A stretch of DNA of 29,016 nucleotides. Origin: an uncultured Eubacterium sp. GTDB taxonomy: Bacteria > Bacillota_A > Clostridia > Lachnospirales > Lachnospiraceae. This document shows, piece after piece, positions 1 to 8,297 of the stretch. Position 1 is the stretch's first letter, and every line of letters begins with the position of its first letter. A model generated the notes under the pieces. That model was given only the letters and a program-made list of their open reading frames with translations, searched no databases and was not told where the DNA came from. The DNA is taken from contig CAQBGY010000013.1 of the NCBI GenBank assembly GCA_948759685.1, forward strand, positions 1 to 29,016, read 5' to 3'. Position numbers and translations under genes: made by a program.

Positions 1-40
1 CTTAAAACAGTTGATTCACCAACGAGGGTATCATTTATAA

Positions 41-199
41 AGTTGTAAAGTCGTGATCAATGAACTTATCACGAAGATTTTAGTGGGCGACAAGCACAGG
101 GTAAACGGTGAGAAAGTTCAGTCTATCGAAATACATTACCGCTTCATCGGAAATCTGACCGATGGCGGGATGGAACAAGTCAATAAAAAATCCAGTTAA
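41..199 (+). pseudogene. C-terminal remnant of a large serine recombinase (probable)
   Basis: From position 41 to the TAA at 197-199 one frame is open and encodes a tail with the segments VVINELITKILVGDK, RVNGEKVQSIEIHYRFIG and a short polar end. This resembles the DUF4368-type C-terminus of large serine recombinases found on Clostridia ICEs and IMEs, where an amphipathic helix and a basic strand are followed by IxxYRFIG. A TAA at 38-40 breaks the same frame upstream, so within the window the coding sequence is not continuous; the rest lies outside or is frameshifted. The fragment stops 57 bases before the truncated VirB6-like gene and is in the same reading frame as it. That is the arrangement expected when an integrated element ends with its recombinase gene beside its attachment site. 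The assignment rests on a short tail only. Confidence 0.5.
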
Positions 200-256
200 A
201 AACAATTTAGCTGTAAAAACCGACTTTATCGGGTATTTACAGACGTAAATACAAAA

Positions 257-1027
257 GTGGGCGAGATTGCCGGGGAAGTCGGGCAGACACCCAGCGCATG
301 GAACGCAGGCATATTTTCCATGATACGCAGCCTTTCAGAGAATGTCATGATTCCCATAGCGGGGCTTATCATCAGCGCAATTTTATGTTATGAGCTGATA
401 ACCATGGTAATGGACAAGAACAACATGCACGAGGTAGGGAGCGAGTTTTTCTTCCGCTACCTCGTGAAAGCATGTATCGCTGTGATGCTGCTCAGCAAGA
501 CCTTTGACATCACAATGGCGATCTTCGATGTGGGAAACCATATCGTCACAAATGCGGCGGGCGTCATATCAGGCTCTACAAGCCTTGATGTGACCACCAC
601 GCTGACTACTATGTTCAATAACCAGCTTTCCACTATGGGCATTGGCGAACTGATCGGGCTTGGGATAGAAACCATGATTGTCAGCCTGTGCATGAAGATC
701 ATGTCCGTCCTTATCACCGTCGTTTTATATGGGCGCATGATAGAGATTTACCTTTATATATCAGTGGCACCCGTCCCCTTTGCGACTTTGAGCAACCGGG
801 AATGGGGCAGCATCGGGAACAATTACATCAAGGGGCTTTGCGCTCTGGCGTTTCAGGGGTTCTTCATCATGGTATGTGTCGGCATTTATTCCGTACTCGT
901 TGCCAGTGTTGCGGTTGCCAGCAATCTGCACACGGCATTGTGGTCGGTGGCGGCATACACCGTTATCCTCTGCTTCAGCCTTTTCAAGACAGGCTCCCTT
1001 GCGAAATCAGTGCTGAACGCACATTAA
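257..1027 (+). CDS. VirB6/TrbL-like conjugal transfer membrane protein, 5'-truncated
   Basis: This 256-residue product has about five or six hydrophobic segments, for example around residues 32-47, 70-80, 133-160 and 195-250. It matches the VirB6/TrbL-like inner-membrane channel protein of Tn1549-type elements. Family members normally start about 30-40 residues earlier, with an amphipathic helix leading into a stretch like DVNTKVGEIAG. Here the codons for FTDVNTK are still readable just upstream (236-256), but no start codon or native N-terminus precedes them: an in-frame TAA sits at 197-199 and the intervening codons look foreign. The GTG at 257 has no convincing Shine-Dalgarno site. The gene has therefore probably lost its 5' end at a junction near 225-236 and may be non-functional. 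It is followed 24 bases later by the PrgI-like gene. Confidence 0.8.
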   Translation: MGEIAGEVGQTPSAWNAGIFSMIRSLSENVMIPIAGLIISAILCYELITMVMDKNNMHEVGSEFFFRYLVKACIAVMLLSKTFDITMAIFDVGNHIVTNAAGVISGSTSLDVTTTLTTMFNNQLSTMGIGELIGLGIETMIVSLCMKIMSVLITVVLYGRMIEIYLYISVAPVPFATLSNREWGSIGNNYIKGLCALAFQGFFIMVCVGIYSVLVASVAVASNLHTALWSVAAYTVILCFSLFKTGSLAKSVLNAH

Positions 1028-1051
1028 AAATATCAGGAAAGGAAAATGTTT

Positions 1052-1456
1052 ATGGCAATATCAGTGGCAGTGCCGAAAAATCTGAGCGGCATCAAGACAA
1101 AGGTGGCGATGAACCTTACGAAACGCCAGCTTGTCTGCTTTGGCAGCGCCGCAGCGGTGGGCATACCATTTTATCTTGTGACAAAAGGGGTATTGGGTAC
1201 GCAGGCATCGGCGCTCATTATGGTAGCCCTTATGCTGCCATTCTTTTTTTTGGCAATGTATGAAAAAGACGGTTTCCCGGCGGAGAAGATACTGTACTTT
1301 ATGGTGCGGCAGAAGATACTCACGCCGGGGATTCGTCCTTATAAATCGGAAAACCTCTACAAGCAGTTGGAGGAAAGGGAAAAAATGAAGAAGGAGGTGC
1401 GTTACCTTGAAGAAAAAGCCGCAGGCAAGAGAAAACAAGCCGAAAGCGGGGCTTAA
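1052..1456 (+). CDS. PrgI-family type IV secretion membrane protein
   Basis: This is a small membrane protein of about 134 residues. It has the typical opening MAISVAVPKNLSGIKTKVA, then LTKRQLVCFG and two transmembrane segments (roughly residues 28-47 and 50-70). A basic, charged cytoplasmic tail rich in K and E follows. This matches the PrgI family (VirB3-like role), always found immediately before VirB4 in Gram-positive conjugation modules. I chose the second ATG at 1052 because the purine-rich site AGGAAAGG at 1035-1042 is 9 bases from it but only 3 bases from the alternative ATG at 1046. The 3' end overlaps the VirB4 start by 50 bases, which suggests translational coupling. Its partners are the VirB6-like and VirB4 proteins at the cytoplasmic membrane. 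Confidence 0.85.
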   Translation: MAISVAVPKNLSGIKTKVAMNLTKRQLVCFGSAAAVGIPFYLVTKGVLGTQASALIMVALMLPFFFLAMYEKDGFPAEKILYFMVRQKILTPGIRPYKSENLYKQLEEREKMKKEVRYLEEKAAGKRKQAESGA

Positions 1457-3872
1457 TTTTTCAGAAAAGAAAAGGCTGAGGGAGTTAAAAAGCACCCTTG
1501 CCGGGAGTGACAAAAAGCAGGAAAAGCCGGACACGGCGCAGAAAACGATCACATTTAAAAAGATGTACCGGGACGGTATCTGTCAGGTGGCTTCCGATTA
1601 CTATACAAAGATGGTTGAATTTTTTGACATCAACTATGACCTTCTGGAGATTGAAGATCAGGGGGAGATTTTAGAGCAGTACAGCAGGCTCATCAATTAC
1701 TTTGACCCGTCCATACGGTTCGAGCTGTTCTTATTCAACAGACAGGTCAATGAACAGATTTTGATAGACCAGTTTGACATACCTTTGCAGGGAGATGAAT
1801 TTGACGACATCAGGGAAGAATACACGGAGATGTTGAAGAAACAGGCAGCAAAGGGAAATAACGGCATTATTAAATCAAAATACCTTATTTTTGGCGCAGA
1901 GTGCAAAGGGTACAAGGAGGCAAAGGCGAAACTCGGCAGCATGGAAGCCGATGTCATCAAGAATTTTTTAAACCTCGGCACCCACGCCAGAAGCCTTGAC
2001 GGGAAGGAACGCCTGCGTATCCTGCATGAATATTTCAACCAGGACACAATGGAGCCTTTCCGTTTTTCCTTTAAGGAATTATCGGAGTCGGGAAAGAGCG
2101 TAAAGGATTACATAGCGCCGCCGGGGTTTGATTTCCGTTATCCAAGCCGCTTTAAGGCAGGGAAGATGTACGGGAGTGTGCATTACCTTGACATCATTGC
2201 GCCGAGGTTCAATGACGAGCTGTTAAAAAAGCTGCTGGACATTGATGACAACATCACGGTCACGCTGCATATGCAGACGATGGACCCGGTAAAGGCAATC
2301 AAGATGTTAAAAGGGGCGCTTACGAACATTCAGAAAATGAAAATTGAGGAGCAGAAAAAGGCGGTGAGGTCAGGTTATGACATGGATATTCTTCCGACAG
2401 ACATCATCACCTACGAAAGAGACACGCTGGAGCTGCTTGACGATCTGAACACAAGCAACCAGAAAATCATCAAAATGACATTCCTCATTACCTGCTATGG
2501 CAGGAGCAAAAAAGCACTTGAAAACATCACCCAGAGGGTATCCGGCATTATCCAGCAGGCAAACTGCAACTTACGGTGTTTACAGTACCTTCAGGAGCAG
2601 GGGCTTATGGCATCAGCGCCGATTGGCTGCAACGATACGGGCATTGAAAGGGTGCTTACCACAAAAAGTACAGCGATTTTAGTGCCTTTCTGTACGCAGG
2701 AATTATTCATGCCTGCTCCGGCAATCTATTACGGTCTGAATGCTCTTTCCAACAACATGATTATGGCAGACAGAAAGAGGCTTAGGACACCAAACGGAGT
2801 AATCCTCGGCACACCCGGTTCCGGGAAATCATTCAGCGCAAAGAGGGAGATTTTATCCTGTTTCCTTATGACAAAAGACGATGTGATCGTCTGTGACCCG
2901 GAGGGAGAATATTTTGCCCTTGTGGGTGCGCTTAACGGGCAGGTGGTAAGGCTTGCCACCAATTCAAAGGACTACTTAAACCCGATGGACATTCAGCTTT
3001 CCCATAAGAATGACCGGGAAGCGTTAAAGCTGAAATCAGACTTTATCATTACGCTGTGCGATCTGATAGCCGGAGGGAAAAACGGTCTTGAGAATGACGA
3101 AAAAGGTATTATCGACACCTGCATCAAACATATCTATGACAGGTATTTTGCAGAGCCAAAGCCGGAGAATATGCCCATTTTAGAGGACTTGTATAATGCG
3201 CTGTTAAAGTATGAGCCGAAGGACGTAGCCCCGGAGATGCAGAAGGAAGCGAAGCAGAAAGCGGTGCGTATCGCAAACAGCCTTGTTTTGTATGTGCATG
3301 GTTCACAGAATTATTTCAACCACCGTACAAACGTGGATTCACAGAACCGAATCATGTGCTTTGACATCAGGGATTTGGGCAACCAGCTCAAAGAGCTTGG
3401 AATGTTAATCGTGCAGGATGCAGTCTGGAACAGGGTGTCGCAGAACCGTGAAAGGAAGGTTGCCACAAGGTACTACTGTGATGAGTTCCATTTGCTTTTA
3501 AAGGAAAGGCAGACTGCCATTTACAGCGTGGAGATTTGGAAAAGATTCCGTAAATGGGGCGGCATACCGACAGGTCTGACACAGAATGTAGGCGATTTTT
3601 TGAAATCAGAGGAGATCGAGGGGATTCTTGGCAACTCTGATTTTGTTTATCTGCTGAACCAGAACGCAAAAGACCAGACGATACTTGCCGACAAGTTAGG
3701 GCTTTCAGAAAAACAGCTTGCCCATGTGACCAACTCCGAACCGGGAAGCGGGCTTATCCTCTTTGACAACGTGGTTATCCCATTCGTGGATAAGTACCCT
3801 GCTGATACGAAAACTTTTGCAATTATGAACACTAGACCCGAAGAATCAGTCAGGCAGGAGGAAACGGATTGA
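1407..3872 (+). CDS. virB4: VirB4/TraE-like conjugation ATPase
   Basis: An 821-residue ATPase that energises the type IV secretion channel on the cytoplasmic face of the membrane. The N-terminal half (about 1-430) is the VirB4 N-domain. The C-terminal half is the RecA-like ATPase, with Walker A GTPGSGKS at residues 468-475 and Walker B YYCDEFHLLL around D692-E693. Further motifs fit the family, for example DPEGEY after the P-loop and GLTQNVGDFL near the end. The start is a TTG preceded by AAGGAGG at 1391-1397 with 9-base spacing, inside the end of the PrgI gene. Its own stop overlaps the TTG start of the radical-SAM gene by four bases (TTGA), so PrgI, VirB4 and the next gene are a tightly coupled operon. 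Length is normal for the family and I see no defect. Confidence 0.93.
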   Translation: MKKKPQARENKPKAGLNFSEKKRLRELKSTLAGSDKKQEKPDTAQKTITFKKMYRDGICQVASDYYTKMVEFFDINYDLLEIEDQGEILEQYSRLINYFDPSIRFELFLFNRQVNEQILIDQFDIPLQGDEFDDIREEYTEMLKKQAAKGNNGIIKSKYLIFGAECKGYKEAKAKLGSMEADVIKNFLNLGTHARSLDGKERLRILHEYFNQDTMEPFRFSFKELSESGKSVKDYIAPPGFDFRYPSRFKAGKMYGSVHYLDIIAPRFNDELLKKLLDIDDNITVTLHMQTMDPVKAIKMLKGALTNIQKMKIEEQKKAVRSGYDMDILPTDIITYERDTLELLDDLNTSNQKIIKMTFLITCYGRSKKALENITQRVSGIIQQANCNLRCLQYLQEQGLMASAPIGCNDTGIERVLTTKSTAILVPFCTQELFMPAPAIYYGLNALSNNMIMADRKRLRTPNGVILGTPGSGKSFSAKREILSCFLMTKDDVIVCDPEGEYFALVGALNGQVVRLATNSKDYLNPMDIQLSHKNDREALKLKSDFIITLCDLIAGGKNGLENDEKGIIDTCIKHIYDRYFAEPKPENMPILEDLYNALLKYEPKDVAPEMQKEAKQKAVRIANSLVLYVHGSQNYFNHRTNVDSQNRIMCFDIRDLGNQLKELGMLIVQDAVWNRVSQNRERKVATRYYCDEFHLLLKERQTAIYSVEIWKRFRKWGGIPTGLTQNVGDFLKSEEIEGILGNSDFVYLLNQNAKDQTILADKLGLSEKQLAHVTNSEPGSGLILFDNVVIPFVDKYPADTKTFAIMNTRPEESVRQEETD

Positions 3873-4774
3873 AAGTAGGGCTGATTGACGTAGATGGACA
3901 TAATTTCCCTAACCTCTGCCTGATGAAGCTATCCGCTTGCCATAAGGCAAGGGGAGATATGGTGGAATGGTACGACAAAAACAAGTGGTATGACCTTGTT
4001 TATATGAGCAGGGTATTCACTGACACCTATTCAAAAGATTACGAAGGCAACGTAAAGGCTTACCATGTTATAAAAGGCGGCACCGGATACGGTCTTGACA
4101 ATAAGCTGCCGGACATTGTGGAGCATACGCACCCGGACTATGGGCTGTATCCGCAGTTTGCGGGAACCGCTTACGGTTTCCTCTCAAGGGGATGCCCTCG
4201 TGGGTGCGGCTTCTGTATCGTTGGGGAAAAGGAGGGAAGAAAGACGGAGGCGGTGGCTGACCTTTCCGAATTTTGGGGCGGCGAAAAGGAAATTAAGCTC
4301 TTAGACGCAAATATTTTAGCCTGTCCCGATTGGGAGCGGCTCTTAGGGCAGCTTGCGGACAGCGGCGCAACCGTTGATTTTACGCAGGGGCTTGATGTGC
4401 GGCTCATCACACCGGAGAAAGTGGCGGCTCTCAACCGGATAAAAACAAAAATGCTGCATTTCGCATGGGATAACCCGGAAGATGACTTGATACCATTTTT
4501 TCAGAGATTTTTGGAACATACAGCCGTAAAGGACAAGCGGAAAAGGCGTGTCTATGTGCTTACCAACTATGGAAGTACCCATGAGCAGGATTTATACCGC
4601 ATTTATGCCCTGCGGGATATGGGGTATGACCCGTATGTGATGATCTATGAAAAGCCGACAGCGCCGGAGGAAACAAGAAAGATGCAGAGGTGGGTAAACA
4701 ATAAGTGGCTGTTCCACTCTGTAAAAGATTTTAAGGATTATGTTCCAAGCGGTTATCGGAAAAAAGGTCAGTGA
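3869..4774 (+). CDS. Radical SAM superfamily protein of the conjugation operon
   Basis: This 301-residue protein carries the radical-SAM signature CPRGCGFC, with cysteines C109, C113 and C116 (CxxxCxxC) that would bind a [4Fe-4S] cluster for S-adenosylmethionine cleavage. The N-terminal part (KVGLIDVDGHNFPNLCLMKLS) looks like the Rossmann-type B12-binding-like domain seen in some radical-SAM enzymes. Downstream, TQGLDVRLITPEKV fits a TIM-barrel strand and loop. The start is TTG, four bases overlapping the VirB4 stop, with AGGAGG at 3856-3861. The substrate is unknown. Its place between VirB4 and a DNA methyltransferase suggests a nucleic-acid or protein modification linked to transfer, but nothing in the sequence proves this. 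The superfamily call is firm; the reaction is not assigned. Confidence 0.88.
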   Translation: MKVGLIDVDGHNFPNLCLMKLSACHKARGDMVEWYDKNKWYDLVYMSRVFTDTYSKDYEGNVKAYHVIKGGTGYGLDNKLPDIVEHTHPDYGLYPQFAGTAYGFLSRGCPRGCGFCIVGEKEGRKTEAVADLSEFWGGEKEIKLLDANILACPDWERLLGQLADSGATVDFTQGLDVRLITPEKVAALNRIKTKMLHFAWDNPEDDLIPFFQRFLEHTAVKDKRKRRVYVLTNYGSTHEQDLYRIYALRDMGYDPYVMIYEKPTAPEETRKMQRWVNNKWLFHSVKDFKDYVPSGYRKKGQ

Positions 4775-4802
4775 GTCTGACCTTATGGAAGGGGGAAGGC
4801 AG

Positions 4803-5513
4803 ATGGAAGAAAAAGCTGCAGCCGTATGTGCCGGGGGAAGGGCTATTTTATACCATGCTGATTTTTTAAGGATTGCGGGCGGCATGAAAGATGAAAGTGT
4901 GGATATGGTCTTTACTGACCCGCCGTTTGAGCTGACAGGTGGCGGCATGAAGAAGGGAAAGCTGCTCTATGAGGGCGGCGAGGTCTTCCAGAACTTCGGA
5001 TTCAGCACGAAGGATATAAATTTTAAGGACTGGGTGCCGCAGGTGTATCGGATATTAAAAAGGGAGCGGTATTTTTATGTGATGTCCAATGACAGGAATC
5101 TCTTTCCTTTACATGATGCCTGCACTGCAAGCGGCTTCAAGTTCTGTGAATTATTGGTGATGGACAAGAAAATGACTGTACCCTCAACGTATTATCCCAA
5201 ACGGGCAGAATTTATCCTCATGTACCGAAAAGGAAATTACCGAAAGGCACATTTTTCCGGATCAACGGTGATAGAAACAAGGATTCCCAGAGGGAAGGAA
5301 AAACGTCACCCGACAGAAAAGCCAGTGCCGATGATAGAGCATCTGGTAAGGTGTTCCACGCTTGAAAACGAGGTATGCCTTGACCCGTTCATGGGGAGCT
5401 GCCCTGCAGGGGAAGCGTGTATAAAAAATGGCAGGGGATTTATCGGCGTGGAAAAGGAAAGAAGGTGGTTTGAGGCTTCACAAGGCAGAATAAAAAATTT
5501 GGAGGTTAAGTGA
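4803..5513 (+). CDS. Site-specific DNA methyltransferase (beta-class, N4/N6)
   Basis: This is a 236-residue methyltransferase that would transfer a methyl group from SAM to adenine or cytosine amino groups. The catalytic motif TDPPF is at D39-F42, before HPTEKP (about residues 175-180) and the SAM-binding motif DPFMGSC at 194-200. That order, DPPx before FxGxG, defines the beta class. The SAM motif is unusual: F-M-G-S-C-P-A-G where FMGSGTTG is usual, so the third motif position is Cys instead of Gly. The ATG at 4803 follows a purine-rich run (GGAAGG near 4794-4800). Upstream in-frame ATGs at 4785 and 4740 are possible but would overlap or crowd the previous gene. No cognate restriction enzyme is adjacent, so it is an orphan that may protect the element from host restriction. 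Confidence 0.85.
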   Translation: MEEKAAAVCAGGRAILYHADFLRIAGGMKDESVDMVFTDPPFELTGGGMKKGKLLYEGGEVFQNFGFSTKDINFKDWVPQVYRILKRERYFYVMSNDRNLFPLHDACTASGFKFCELLVMDKKMTVPSTYYPKRAEFILMYRKGNYRKAHFSGSTVIETRIPRGKEKRHPTEKPVPMIEHLVRCSTLENEVCLDPFMGSCPAGEACIKNGRGFIGVEKERRWFEASQGRIKNLEVK

Positions 5514-8288
5514 TTGATGACAGAAAAAAAGAAAAAACAGCCGGAAGGGTTTTCAAAGGATAAAAACGCCTTTGCCAATGGCGGTTCTGAAAAAAAAGAT
5601 ACCGCCGTTAAGAATACAAAACAGAGGCACTCCGGCGCACACCAGCCGAGAGATGCAGATAAAACTTCTGGACATGATGTCCAAAAGTCAGGACAGCCGG
5701 GGCGGGCGGAAACTTCTGGACACAATCTCCAAAAGCCCAAAGGGAAACCGGAAGGTGGCAGTTTTGGGGAGAGTCGGAACAGTTTTCAGGGCAATACAGA
5801 GAAAACCTCCGGACAGAAAGCAAAGTCTGTTGAGAAAAAACGCCGACAGTCAAGGCAGTTCCAAAAGGAGAGCAGTTTTGCTAAAGAGAAAGAAAAGCCG
5901 GACGGCGATAATGCGGGAGTCAGGGAGCAGAGCAATTTTGCAAAAGAGGAAAACGCTTTTACGGAGGACAGCGGAGGGGAGCAGACCGAAGAAACGAAAG
6001 ATTTCCGGGACGATTACCGCCGCAGGGATACCTACCACCAGAACGAAAAGAAGGGCAGATACCGCAGGCGTGAGCATCAGGACAGGGAGCGTATGAAAAA
6101 ATCTGATTTTGAGCGTGATTTCCAGACGAAAGATGCCACCTTTGCAAAAGACGATGCCTTTGCCGATGGCGCAGAGCCGGAGTTTCAGGGCAGCAAGAAG
6201 TTAAATAAATTGCAGGGAAAAGCTGAGAAAGCGGCAAAGCGTACAGAAAAGGCAAGGAAGAAGCTCCCAAAGAAAAAGGAGTATTCCTTAGAGCGTGTCT
6301 TTGATGAAAAGACGGGCAGGGCAAAATATGTGCTGACCGCAGAGGTAAAGGAAAAGCCTTTCAAGGCGGATAACCCGGTGAAGCGCATGGCGGGCAGGAC
6401 TGGCTCGGAGTTTGCGAATTACGCACATGGCAAGGTTGCCGAAGCGGAGAAGGACAATTCCGCAGTGGAGGGCGCACATAAAACGGAGCAGAAAGCCGAA
6501 GATGGCTACCGCTTCATCAGGCGGCATTACAAGGGGAAGGAACAGCGGCGGCGGGCGAAAGTGGCAAAGCTGGAAAAAAAGCAGTTTCAAAAGGAAGTCA
6601 ATTTCCGCTGCCAGAAATTCCTTGAAGAAAACCCGGAGATGCAGGAAAAGACATTAAAGAAGCAGTTGCAGAAACGGTTACAGAAACAGCGCATCAAGCG
6701 TGAGTATGCAAAGGCAAAGAGGGCGGGGCAGGCGGCGAAGAACACAAAAGAGGCGGCTGTAAAATCCGCAAACATTACCACAACGGTTGCGAAGAAATTG
6801 CAGGAGATGGCGGCGAAACACGCTTCCGCACTTGTGGCGGCTGGTGCGTTTGCAGTCCTGCTCATTATGATAATGACTTCCATATCGTCCTGCGGGGCGA
6901 TGTTCTCGGAGGGCATGAGTACCACGCTGGCAGGGAGCTACATGAGCGTCCCGGCAGAGATTGACGCTGCGGATTTAGCTTTTTCGGAGCTTGAAATGGA
7001 ATTGCAGAAAGAGATTGATTCCATAGAAACGGATTACCCGGATTATGACGAGTACCGCTATAACCTTGATGCAATCGGGCATGACCCGTTCGCACTCATC
7101 AGCTACCTTTCCGCAGTCCATACCGAATTTACGGCGGCGGACGTGCAGGGCGAAATCGAGAGCCTTTTTGATGAGATGTATGAGCTGACCTTAAACCCGA
7201 CAGAGGAAACAAGAACAAGGACAGTAACCAAAACAGGCACACGCACCATCACAGACCCGGTAACGGGGGAGGAAACAGAGGAAGAATATGAGTATGAGGA
7301 GGAAGAAGAATATACCGTAACCATACTGGAAGTCACGCTGACCGCAAAAGATTTGAATGTGGTTGCTGCCGGACGCATGAACAGTGAGCAGAAAGATATT
7401 TATGCGCTTTACAACCAGACGCACGGTCTGACACAACAGTTTTACACGCCTTTAAATTTATACTGGTACAACTATGTGAGCAGCTATTACGGCTACCGCA
7501 TCAACCCGGTGACGGGGGCGGAACAGTTCCACCGGGGCGTGGATATTGCGGTGCCAACCGGAACGGAAGTCCTTGCGGCGATGGATGGCACAGTCACCAC
7601 AGCCGCCTATGACAGCTATTACGGGAATTATATCGTCATAGAGGACAGCAAGGGGTACTGTACCAAGTATGCCCACATGAACACGTTAAGCGTCAGTGCG
7701 GGGCAGGCTGTAAAGCATGGGGATACCATAGGGACAACGGGGAATACGGGGAGCAGCACCGGAAGCCACCTGCATATCGAGTGTTTGTATAACGGGGAGT
7801 ATTATAACCCGTTATTTTATTTTGAAGCCGGGGAGGGAACTCTTTACGGAGAGACGCCGGGGGCAGGGAGCGGCGGGGGAAATGCGATACCGCCGGATTC
7901 CTATGATGACGCAACCGTGCAGGCGCTTATGGAGGAAGCCGCAAAATATTTAGGCTTTCCGTATGTATGGGGCGGCTCAAGCCCGTCCACATCTTTTGAC
8001 TGTTCCGGTTTTGTCTGCTGGGTATTTACCAACAGCGGGGTACATAACCTGCCACGAACCACGGCGCAGGGAATTTATGACCAGTGTACTCCGGTTTCGG
8101 CGGCAGACGCAAAGGCGGGAGATATTATCTTTTTTACGGGTACTTACAATTCGGGCGGTGCGGTGAGCCATGTGGGGATATATTGCGGAAATGGCGTGAT
8201 GATACACTGCGGCGATCCAATCAAATACGCCAGTATCAATACGTCCTATTGGCAGAGCCATTTCTACGCTTTTGGAAGGCTGAATTAG
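5514..8288 (+). CDS. Membrane-anchored M23 + NlpC/P60 peptidoglycan hydrolase of the transfer apparatus
   Basis: A 924-residue, VirB1-like cell-wall hydrolase. Residues 1-430 are very polar and basic, with coiled-coil character, palindromic-repeat insertions and several FAKxxxAF-like motifs. One transmembrane helix lies at about 437-458 (ASALVAAGAFAVLLIM). A glutamate-rich segment near residues 575-600 precedes the M23/LytM endopeptidase domain, about 650-765, with HRGVDIA (H673) and GSHLHIE. The C-terminal NlpC/P60 domain, about 805-924, has Cys830 in FDCSGFV, His886 in VSHVGIY and a further His in MIHCGDP. It should face outward and cut peptidoglycan for the conjugation channel. GGAGG at 5501-5505 is 8 bases before TTG 5514 and 11 before ATG 5517; either may be the start. 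It abuts the methyltransferase stop directly. Confidence 0.92.
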   Translation: MMTEKKKKQPEGFSKDKNAFANGGSEKKDTAVKNTKQRHSGAHQPRDADKTSGHDVQKSGQPGRAETSGHNLQKPKGKPEGGSFGESRNSFQGNTEKTSGQKAKSVEKKRRQSRQFQKESSFAKEKEKPDGDNAGVREQSNFAKEENAFTEDSGGEQTEETKDFRDDYRRRDTYHQNEKKGRYRRREHQDRERMKKSDFERDFQTKDATFAKDDAFADGAEPEFQGSKKLNKLQGKAEKAAKRTEKARKKLPKKKEYSLERVFDEKTGRAKYVLTAEVKEKPFKADNPVKRMAGRTGSEFANYAHGKVAEAEKDNSAVEGAHKTEQKAEDGYRFIRRHYKGKEQRRRAKVAKLEKKQFQKEVNFRCQKFLEENPEMQEKTLKKQLQKRLQKQRIKREYAKAKRAGQAAKNTKEAAVKSANITTTVAKKLQEMAAKHASALVAAGAFAVLLIMIMTSISSCGAMFSEGMSTTLAGSYMSVPAEIDAADLAFSELEMELQKEIDSIETDYPDYDEYRYNLDAIGHDPFALISYLSAVHTEFTAADVQGEIESLFDEMYELTLNPTEETRTRTVTKTGTRTITDPVTGEETEEEYEYEEEEEYTVTILEVTLTAKDLNVVAAGRMNSEQKDIYALYNQTHGLTQQFYTPLNLYWYNYVSSYYGYRINPVTGAEQFHRGVDIAVPTGTEVLAAMDGTVTTAAYDSYYGNYIVIEDSKGYCTKYAHMNTLSVSAGQAVKHGDTIGTTGNTGSSTGSHLHIECLYNGEYYNPLFYFEAGEGTLYGETPGAGSGGGNAIPPDSYDDATVQALMEEAAKYLGFPYVWGGSSPSTSFDCSGFVCWVFTNSGVHNLPRTTAQGIYDQCTPVSAADAKAGDIIFFTGTYNSGGAVSHVGIYCGNGVMIHCGDPIKYASINTSYWQSHFYAFGRLN
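5664..5688. repeat. Intragenic palindromic repeat, copy 1
   Basis: Half-site ACTTCTGGACAT, centre G, then the inverted half with one mismatch (CCAAAAGT instead of CCAGAAGT). It lies in frame in the hydrolase gene and encodes TSGHDVQKS in the disordered N-terminal region. Confidence 0.85.
5712..5736. repeat. Intragenic palindromic repeat, copy 2 (degenerate)
   Basis: The left half ACTTCTGGACA is intact, but the right half has drifted (CTCCAAAAGC). It is 48 bases after copy 1 and in the same reading frame, encoding TSGHNLQKP. A still weaker trace (ACCTCCGGACAG, encoding TSGQ) begins at 5805. Confidence 0.75.
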
Positions 8289-8297
8289 AAGTAAATG

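Noticed and set aside
688..1263. 191-codon + strand ORF overlapping the VirB6-like and PrgI genes
   Set aside because: It runs out of frame through two well-supported genes and has a cysteine/histidine-rich composition typical of shadow frames.
5572..6096. 174-codon + strand ORF in another frame of the hydrolase gene
   Set aside because: It is a shadow of the A-rich, basic N-terminus and has no ribosome site. Unlike tnpV, it resembles no known family.
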